A DNA stretch of 64,000 nucleotides from NCBI GenBank assembly GCA_903936705.1, contig CAIZWN010000002.1:1-64000 (forward strand), read 5' to 3'. The position numbers were made by a program, and so were the translations under genes. Within the stretch, counting starts at the first letter, position 1. The number at the start of each line of letters is the position of its first letter. Source of the stretch: an uncultured Myxococcales bacterium (GTDB lineage Bacteria; Myxococcota_A; UBA9042; DTJE01). Shown here one piece after another: positions 59,501-64,000 of this stretch. The notes beneath the pieces were generated by a model, which was not told the DNA's origin, made no database searches, and was given only the letters and a program-made list of their open reading frames with translations.

Positions 59501-60709
59501 GAGATCCTGGATGGAACAGGGCGCCTGTTGTCCCCCGACATCCGGCCCGACGCGACAGGCGGTTGCGCACTGCCCGACGGCAGCAGCCTTGTCCTGGGAC
59601 ATCAGGGCCTTGCGTGGACCGTCAACCTGGAAGGGGCGATCGAGGCCGGTCCTTCGATGGGGCGGACAACCCTGCGGGCCTGTTCAGCGCTGGGCGAAGA
59701 GGTGCTGGCGGTGGGCGACGGGGGTGTCGTCGTTCGATCGGGACCGGCAGGGACCGCAGTCGAGGCCGCGCCGGGCGGTGCAGACCTGCGGGCCGTAACG
59801 TGGTTGCCTGATGGCACGGCCTGGGCGGCCGGTGACGGGACCTTGTTGCACATGGACTTGTCGGGGGCCTGGGCCCGCGTCGAATACGGTTCCCGCACCC
59901 CGCTGAACGCCCTTGCGGCGCAGTCGAACGGCACCGTCTGGGCGGCCGGTTCGAACGGGATGGTCGTCCGGATTACCGGAACGAGGGCAACGCCGATATC
60001 CCCGTCTCCGGCAGTTGATGACCTGTTCGCGGCCACGACATTCGGCGATCTGCCCATGCTGGTTGGCACCAGGGGGCTGGTTCTGCTGGGGGACGGTTCC
60101 GGCGAATTCACGTCGCTGTCGGCCGGGGGCATGGACGACCTTCGCGCCGTATTGGCGCAGCCCGACGGGACGGTGGTTGTCGGCGGTTCCCGGGGAACGT
60201 TGCTGCGCCTGAAGAACGGCACCTGGGAAAGCGCGTCACCGGCGGGGTTTACGGGCGAGGTCACGACCCTGGTACCGACCGGTCAGGCAGGCCTGGTGGC
60301 CATGACTGGCGATGCGCTGGTTCTGGGGCCGTTCCTGCGGGTCGCCACCTTCACAAACCCGATAAACGGCCTGCCATGGACCGATCGAACACTGGAATGG
60401 ACCAGGGATGGCCCTCCAACGCCTTCGCTGACATACACGATGATCTACGGCACGCTGGGAAACGCCGGACCTTGGGCCATAGCGGCCGAGGGATCCATCC
60501 AGCAGATCAAGCTGCCGGACCTGACAGCCGCCAGCGCGCCGCCCCCACTCGGCCAGGCGCCCCTCGAGGGCCTGCCTTCTGGCAACATCGTGATAGACGC
60601 CAGCCAGATGCTGATCGACGATTTCGACATGAATTCCTACGACCAGGACAACCTGCATTCGAACCGCTGGCGATCGTGGCAGGAATCGGTGGTGCGCCCC
60701 ATTCGATAA
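56561..60709 (+). CDS. Large lipoprotein with IPT/TIG repeats and beta-propeller-like domain
   Basis: 1,382 residues from GTG 56561; upstream GTG codons lack a better ribosome site. The signal ends GLAFGC, a lipobox. From about residue 60 to 590 come six IPT/TIG-like immunoglobulin repeats (VDPSRGPIAGGTRIEIAGVG, VEPAVGPSGGGTPITVRGSG, VTPDFGPCEGGTPVRVEGTG, VTPDTGSQSGGTLTFIAGNG and weaker ones). Next is a carboxypeptidase-regulatory-like domain, a Gly stretch and a Cys-rich knot (CRPCASDDDCGTDGICTS). The last 450 residues have repeats of AVGDGGVVV/WAAGSNGMVV form, like a beta-propeller. Large surface protein. It diverges from the gsp operon; use of that system is inferred. Confidence 0.8.
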   Translation: MIKAFRQTTQNPCRHGTWNIMGLALTAASGLAFGCSLSGFAPPSSGSDIQEVQDIFEPPDNYVQGDGDAPGFLVSTVDPSRGPIAGGTRIEIAGVGFQAGSIAIIGASTASEVVVQTGSSILATTPSHPAGWVDVTVKRPDGKTARLENAFFYEASVGAFSVEPAVGPSGGGTPITVRGSGITAGSRLLIGGREAQGTLVLDERSLLAVTPPGTTGPRDVTILNDSGAASLRRGFRYVAEPGLIRCDPVLAITNEPVDVTVSGSGLDDGTISFSPGAAMQLAPSTGRTARFSFTPSQTGPVTVSFQGPGGSSTRQACLFAVSAQELTDPTPRVLAVTPSTGSTVGGDPVTALILGFQTVNPGELAVKIGTGTALAVAVSSSGDEVAFTTPPGAVGTVDVTVSGSGLQATAARAFQYLADVTLVSVTPDFGPCEGGTPVRVEGTGLDQIQEVFIGPQPAVVVQGGPGGTFVDVRTGPANPGRHDVAVTTRTGRRVVLAGAFVFGATSPGLVAVTPDTGSQSGGTLTFIAGNGFIPGVSAWFDGREAAVVDDRDPALLKVKTPSADKAARVDVEVRWPDGTSRLLRQAFGYFDPTGYFGGTWGGFVNGSVNVTVLDSYNNKPVKDSFVILGWQTETPFKGRTDKRGQITLSGEDLFGPIQATAAREDYSTSTIVGVDAENITLHIDPMKPVINPGGGGGGGATNLPPGVVSGRVLGIDKYLLAKPDSCRDRPLNNGFLCRPCASDDDCGTDGICTSIASGGFHCSTLCAGLSDCPEGYACNQLVDRRTGCVPAAGQPEVRCDTSAGGAFSSGTSTAPGSMANASGDYALSAKVGEVALYCIGGLRRFDDGTFEPVAMGIVRHVPVSSARITDSVDMDLSIPLDREVDVRLINAPGGPGGPNDHVVVVSLDLGSDGSLDLWPTMTAIDGDRFVLRHLPRDFTGLLEGAVMFAHAEANSHTPDSLPYSASHVLDWTPGRDLGVVEILDGTGRLLSPDIRPDATGGCALPDGSSLVLGHQGLAWTVNLEGAIEAGPSMGRTTLRACSALGEEVLAVGDGGVVVRSGPAGTAVEAAPGGADLRAVTWLPDGTAWAAGDGTLLHMDLSGAWARVEYGSRTPLNALAAQSNGTVWAAGSNGMVVRITGTRATPISPSPAVDDLFAATTFGDLPMLVGTRGLVLLGDGSGEFTSLSAGGMDDLRAVLAQPDGTVVVGGSRGTLLRLKNGTWESASPAGFTGEVTTLVPTGQAGLVAMTGDALVLGPFLRVATFTNPINGLPWTDRTLEWTRDGPPTPSLTYTMIYGTLGNAGPWAIAAEGSIQQIKLPDLTAASAPPPLGQAPLEGLPSGNIVIDASQMLIDDFDMNSYDQDNLHSNRWRSWQESVVRPIR

Positions 60710-60969
60710 TCGCCCTCGGTCCGACGGGAACGCCCAGCCGCTTTAGGGCATGGAAGTAACGGACGTCCGTGGGAGATAAGCAGGGTTCATTTTTCGTCCA
60801 TTATGCAATCCGATTGCATGACAGCCGAACGAACCGTTGAAACCAAGGCCGAATGCCAACACGTGCTTTCGGCCAGTCGGGATCCAGATATGCGTATCGC
60901 ACCTGCTGGCCGACGGCTCGTGGCAACTAGCGTTCAGGAACACCGCCCCCCCCCAGGATGGCAAAGATC
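60710..60969. other. Intergenic region with two palindromes
   Basis: No gene is visible. It contains the 12-bp perfect palindrome ACGGACGTCCGT (60759-60770) and the 17-bp ATGCAAT-CCG-ATTGCAT hairpin (60803-60819). These lie between the end of the TIG lipoprotein and the end of hicB, so they may be terminators or protein sites, but no T-run follows. Confidence 0.4.
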
Positions 60970-61410
60970 CTACGCGGCCCGGCGGCCCTCCCTTGCGTCG
61001 ACCAATTCCATCTCGAGGTCCAGGAACGAAAGGATACGGGTCAAGGTCTTTAGGGTCACGTTGCCCTTCAGCGGGCTCTCGAAGCGCTGATAGACCTGGT
61101 AGGTCACGCCCATCGCGTCGGCCACCTGCTTCTGTGTCAAGCCAAGCGCCTTCCGACGCTCGCGGACCAACAGCGGCACACGAACGTCGAGAGCTGGTTC
61201 GACATGGTAGGGGGTGTCGATAGCCGACGGAACCGGCACACCAATCTTCCCGGCGGCTGCCTCCTGCAACCACAACGAGATGGCCTCCCTGGCGTTGACC
61301 AGTGCCTCTTCGACTGTCTGGCCCCAGGTGAAACAACCGTCGAGGTCCGGAACTACAACCGCGAACGCGCCGTCATCCGTGCGAATCAGAACAGGGTAGT
61401 GCAGATCCAT
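60970..61410 (-). CDS. hicB: HicB-type antitoxin with C-terminal HTH
   Basis: 146 residues. The N-terminal partial RNase H-like domain reads HYPVLIRTDDGAFAVVVPDL-DGCFTWGQTVEEALVNAREAI, the HicB signature. The C-terminal half is a helix-turn-helix of the XRE/Cro type (LGLTQKQVADAMGVTYQVYQ). HicB binds and neutralises HicA and represses the operon. It starts 5 nt after the hicA stop, with the ribosome site inside the last hicA codons. Order hicA-hicB is standard. Confidence 0.9.
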   Translation of the reverse strand: MDLHYPVLIRTDDGAFAVVVPDLDGCFTWGQTVEEALVNAREAISLWLQEAAAGKIGVPVPSAIDTPYHVEPALDVRVPLLVRERRKALGLTQKQVADAMGVTYQVYQRFESPLKGNVTLKTLTRILSFLDLEMELVDAREGRRAA

Positions 61411-61415
61411 GATTG

Positions 61416-61604
61416 CTACCTCTTCAGTTCCAGGCCGGTCTGCCGCAGGATCGCGTGCAGCGTGCCGGTCGGGATGTCGCCCTTGCCGTGAACCGGAACA
61501 ATCACCGTCAACTCGCCCTTGACGAGCTTATGGTGGCTACCGCGAACCCCGACCACCAGCCATCCCGCCTCGCGCAGCACCTTCAGCAGTTCGCGTCCAG
61601 TCAT
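61416..61604 (-). CDS. hicA: HicA-type mRNA interferase toxin
   Basis: 62 residues from ATG 61604: MTGRELLKVLREAGWLVVGV then GSHHKLVKGELTVIVPVHGK and GTLHAILRQTGLELK. The conserved catalytic His is in RGSHHKL, and the fold is the small dsRBD-like HicA. HicA cleaves mRNA. Sequence length and order fit the pair with hicB. A -10 hexamer ends 6 nt before the ATG, so the transcript may be leaderless. Confidence 0.9.
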   Translation of the reverse strand: MTGRELLKVLREAGWLVVGVRGSHHKLVKGELTVIVPVHGKGDIPTGTLHAILRQTGLELKR

Positions 61605-61610
61605 GTCCCA

Positions 61611-61639
61611 AAAATACAGCTTAAAAGCTGCGTCGTCAA
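61611..61639 (-). promoter_or_regulatory. hicAB promoter with palindromic operator in the spacer
   Basis: On the minus strand, TTGACG (61639-61634), a 17-nt spacer and TATTTT (61616-61611). The spacer contains CAGCTT-AA/TT-AAGCTG (61617-61630), a palindrome with 6-bp arms lying between the hexamers. Binding of HicB here would block polymerase. The -10 ends 6 nt from the hicA ATG. Confidence 0.6.
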
Positions 61640-61751
61640 CTATCTGCGCGTGGCTGGCGCTGGCCCGACGCCAACGAACCGTCCCGATGGGGTTTGGGCG
61701 CCGCACCGCGGCTATGCGCACTCCACCACGCAGGCTCACCCGGCAGACTTC

Positions 61752-61779
61752 TCTGGCCCAGCCACTCTGGCCCAGCCAC
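61752..61779 (+). repeat. 14-bp tandem repeat
   Basis: TCTGGCCCAGCCAC occurs twice in a row (61752-61765 and 61766-61779), immediately before the -35 of the AAA ATPase promoter. It lies in the gap that separates hicA from the divergently transcribed ATPase. Its role is unknown. Confidence 0.8.
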
Positions 61780-61808
61780 TTGACCCGCGTACAACTGACC
61801 TGTAATCT
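61780..61808 (+). promoter_or_regulatory. Promoter for the AAA ATPase gene
   Basis: TTGACC (61780-61785), exactly 17 nt, TAATCT (61803-61808), with the first ATG 31 nt further at 61840. No strong Shine-Dalgarno is visible at that ATG. Confidence 0.5.
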
Positions 61809-61839
61809 AACGCCACTGATCCCTTTTTTGGTAGATAAA

Positions 61840-62997
61840 ATGGATCTGCTCCCACGTTTATTGCAGGCGCCGGCGTCCAGTTTCTTCCTATTCGGGCCTC
61901 GCGGGACCGGCAAATCACTGTGGGTCAGGACGGCGTTTCCCGATGCCGTGCGGATCGACCTGCTGGACCCGGCAGAGTTCCACTCGCTGCAGGCGCGCCC
62001 GGAACGCCTGCTGGAAAGGGTCCGTGGCATGCGCGATGCCGGTGTCGTGATCATTGACGAGGTCCAGAAGGTCCCGGAACTTCTTTCGGCGGTTCACCTG
62101 CTGATCGAGGAAAATCCTGCCCGCCGATTTGTTCTGACCGGGTCCAGCGCCAGAAAGCTGAAGCGGGCCGGAGTGGACCTGCTGGCCGGACGCGCAGCCA
62201 TGCGTTCGATGCACCCGTTCATGGCGGCCGAACTAGGCAGCCTGTTCGACCTGACGACAGCCCTTGAAACAGGAATGGTGCCTCTGGTGCGGGCGGCCGT
62301 CGATCCCCGCGAGGCGCTTGCTGCATATGTCGGACTGTACCTGCGCGAGGAGATCCAGGCCGAGGGTCTGGTCAGGCAGTTGCGCGCCTTTGGCAGATTC
62401 CTGGAGGCGATCAGCTTTTCTCACGGATCGGTTCTGAACGTGGCCAACGTATCCCGCGAATGCGAGGTCGAAAGGACAACTGTAGAGGGCTATCTGGCCG
62501 TTCTGGAGGACCTGCTGCTTGCGTTCCGGATTCCGGTGTTCACCAAGCGGGCACGCCGCCAGATGACCACTCACCCCAAGTTCTACCTGTTCGATGCCGG
62601 GCTGTTTCGCAGCCTGCGCCCCTCCGGCCCCCTGGACCAGCCTGAAGCCATCGGGGGGGCTGCGCTGGAGGGTCTGGTGGCACAGCACTTGCGGACCTGG
62701 ATCTCGCTGCGAGGCGGTTCAGAAAACCTGTATTTCTGGCGGACCACCGACGCAGTCGAAGTGGACTTCGTAATCTACGGGCCAGGCGGCTTCTGGGCGA
62801 TCGAAGTCAAGAACACAGCCAGGGTGCGTCCCGACGACCTTGCCGGACTGCGCGCCTTCGGCACCGACTACCCCGAGGCGAAAAGAATCCTCCTGCACCG
62901 CGGACCGCACGCGCTGGAGATCGACGGAATTCAGTGTCTTCGGGTCGATGAATTCCTGCTGTCACTGGTCCCTGAACTGGGACCAGGAGACGCATAG
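61840..62997 (+). CDS. DUF4143-type AAA ATPase
   Basis: 385 residues. Walker A GPRGTGKS near residue 20 and Walker B VVIIDEVQKVPEL follow the order of the AAA_14/DUF4143 family, then a sensor FVLTGSSARKLKRAG. The C-terminal DUF4143 domain ends FWRTTDAVEVDFVIYG and AIEVKNTARV, with an acidic-acidic-lysine pattern like a PD-(D/E)XK nuclease. Such ATPases are common beside toxin-antitoxin and mobile regions; no biochemical role is established. An upstream reading extension is antisense to hicA and not used. It diverges from hicAB. Confidence 0.85.
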   Translation: MDLLPRLLQAPASSFFLFGPRGTGKSLWVRTAFPDAVRIDLLDPAEFHSLQARPERLLERVRGMRDAGVVIIDEVQKVPELLSAVHLLIEENPARRFVLTGSSARKLKRAGVDLLAGRAAMRSMHPFMAAELGSLFDLTTALETGMVPLVRAAVDPREALAAYVGLYLREEIQAEGLVRQLRAFGRFLEAISFSHGSVLNVANVSRECEVERTTVEGYLAVLEDLLLAFRIPVFTKRARRQMTTHPKFYLFDAGLFRSLRPSGPLDQPEAIGGAALEGLVAQHLRTWISLRGGSENLYFWRTTDAVEVDFVIYGPGGFWAIEVKNTARVRPDDLAGLRAFGTDYPEAKRILLHRGPHALEIDGIQCLRVDEFLLSLVPELGPGDA

Positions 62998-63091
62998 GCT
63001 GGGAAGAATGGGGTTCACCGAGCGGTTACTGTTCTGGCGCTCCATACTGGCCGAAAACGGGCCGATGGATTTTTGAGGAGGCACAGGCTAT

Positions 63092-63208
63092 CTACGGATC
63101 GTCAGTCCGAAAGGACGCGGCAATTGAACCCTCAATGAACGCACCAATCTTCTGCATAGCGGACTGGATGTCTTCAAGGTAGTCGAGTGCCTCTCGGCCG
63201 GCGATCAT
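63092..63208 (-). pseudogene. Truncated HEPN-domain (DUF86) toxin fragment
   Basis: Read by hand on the minus strand: ATG 63208 gives 38 residues, MIAGREALDYLEDIQSAMQK then IGAFIEG, then a stop at 63092. The N-terminal helix matches DUF86/HEPN toxins (LEDIxxAIxKIxxFxEG). The RX4-6H RNase site is not reached, so it cannot be active as is. The start overlaps the stop of the MNT fragment (ATGA), as in intact mntA-hepT pairs. Confidence 0.5.
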
Positions 63209-63381
63209 GCCCAGACAACCTCCCGAAGGACCTTCTGGCCGACTCGACCTCGAAGCGCCCCGCGGCTGACCAGGTCGATCCGCCTGCCAGTCATCGATCG
63301 CAGCAGGCTCTGAAGGTCCATCAATCCGAACAGATTCGGCGGACTCCGAAATTCGACAAGCACGTCAAGGGTTGAAACTCC
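63205..63381 (-). pseudogene. Truncated MNT-domain nucleotidyltransferase antitoxin fragment
   Basis: The minus strand reads GVSTLDVLVEFRSPPNLFGL, MDLQSLLRSMTGRRIDLVSR and GALRGRVGQKVLREVV, then TGA at 63205. The core resembles MntA-type minimal nucleotidyltransferases (DVLVEF, LFGLMDLQ, GRRIDLVSRGALR). The GSxxxG start of the active site is lost and no start codon precedes it. It continues in frame from the DUF4276 stop. With the next fragment it is a decayed HEPN-MNT toxin-antitoxin module. Confidence 0.55.
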
Positions 63382-63396
63382 CTGCGCCGTGGCCCT

Positions 63397-64000
63397 TCAG
63401 ATCCCGAAAACCTCGATCTTCGCCAGCCACTCGGCGAAGTGGGGGCAACGGGCCCGCAATGTTGGAAGCCCGATCTTATCGGCAACCAGAGGACCGGCAG
63501 AGGCCTTGCAGCCGTCGTATTCCGGGATTTCCTTGATGATTCGCTTCGACGGTGCGGTTGCGGCGCCATCGTCGATCACCTCGGGGGCCAGTTGCTGCGA
63601 CAGGTTGATCAGGCGCCCGATGGCAGCGTTGTGGTCGATGAACTCGCAGTCCAACTTCGTCGGGTCAGCGAACACAAGCGCCTCGAATTCGTGCAGTTGG
63701 ATGTACGGGATGAACCGCTCGGGCGGCAGGTAGTACCCAAGTTCATTCAGAATGTCCTTGCTGAGGGCCGCCTCCAACTCGGTCACTCGGTCCACGGGAG
63801 CCTTGGTGGCTGCGGCAGCGAAGCCGGGGAAGTCACGAGGAAGGGCGTAGAGGTCGAACATCGTGGTAAAGCGTGCGTCGTCGTTCTTGTCCTGGTGCAT
63901 CCGGCGCAGCAGGTCCTGCCGGAGGTGATCGTACGACCTTCCGCCACCCTTTCCCTTCCGCCCGAGTCCCAGGCGAGTCGTGACCATCGTGACATCGGCG
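63397..64000 (-). CDS. DUF4276-family protein (5' end outside window)
   Basis: About 200 residues visible; the frame is open to the window edge, and the TMVTTRLGLGRKGKGGGRSY segment lies where the middle of DUF4276 proteins is expected. FVEGxTE-type N-terminal residues would be beyond position 64000. Other landmarks are YIQLHEFEALVFADPTKL and DKIGLPTLRARCPHFAEWL, typical of the family. DUF4276 proteins usually stand next to an AAA_21-type ATPase; that gene could lie beyond the right edge. Function in defence is proposed for such pairs, not established here. Confidence 0.75.
   Translation of the reverse strand, partial: ADVTMVTTRLGLGRKGKGGGRSYDHLRQDLLRRMHQDKNDDARFTTMFDLYALPRDFPGFAAAATKAPVDRVTELEAALSKDILNELGYYLPPERFIPYIQLHEFEALVFADPTKLDCEFIDHNAAIGRLINLSQQLAPEVIDDGAATAPSKRIIKEIPEYDGCKASAGPLVADKIGLPTLRARCPHFAEWLAKIEVFGI

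Overview
The window is high-GC and gene-dense. It looks like a chromosomal segment of a Myxococcota or other deltaproteobacterial-type bacterium. The basis for this is a Hanks-type Ser/Thr kinase, MopE-like Cys-rich proteins with CNGxDDDC motifs, many lipoproteins with Asp-rich or Gly-rich linkers, IPT/TIG repeats, a full type II secretion operon of the gspC-to-gspN type, and a GH18 protein with a C-terminal Gly-Cys / membrane helix / Arg tail. No single marker fixes the taxon, so this is inference.

Left part (1-6 kb): a truncated Ser/Thr kinase, then a three-gene minus-strand operon for a FAD-dependent GMC dehydrogenase, its small subunit and a seven-heme lipoprotein cytochrome. Next comes a decayed mobile region with two truncated integrase-type transposases that share the same left end, a vapBC toxin-antitoxin pair with an inverted-repeat operator, and a tyrosine-recombinase fragment lying against tRNA-Val(CAC).

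6-13.7 kb: two polytopic membrane proteins, rsmB, an M50 site-2-type protease, a GH18 envelope protein and a TetR regulator. 13.9-27.9 kb: several secreted lipoproteins (Cys-rich MopE-like, Asp-linker protein, esterase, helical lipoprotein, Gly-rich beta-helix protein), an IS1595 remnant, a membrane FeS oxidoreductase of the ETF:quinone (Emo/HdrD-like) type, and trmB.

27.9-41.2 kb: an OYE-type flavin oxidoreductase, core genes (polA diverging from smpB-rnc, then a TerC protein and purE), and a cell-envelope group (two lipoproteins, a LysM-MepA murein endopeptidase, a PEGA-like protein, a small Cys protein, an ATP-grasp enzyme).

41.2-60.7 kb: a twelve-gene minus-strand type II secretion operon in order gspC-D-E-F-G-H-I-J-K-L-M-N, with translational coupling at several junctions. 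The prepilin peptidase gspO is not in the window. Diverging from gspC is a 1,382-residue lipoprotein with about six IPT/TIG repeats and a beta-propeller-like C-terminus, a plausible surface protein and possible substrate.

Right end (60.9-64 kb): hicAB with a palindromic operator placed between -35 and -10, a DUF4143-type AAA ATPase, a broken HEPN-MNT toxin-antitoxin pair found by reading the strand directly, and a DUF4276 gene that runs off the window.

No CRISPR array, rRNA or intact insertion sequence was seen. I found no clearly described new multi-gene system. The best candidates for follow-up are the GMC/heptaheme operon, the gspC-divergent TIG lipoprotein, and the defence-like right edge.
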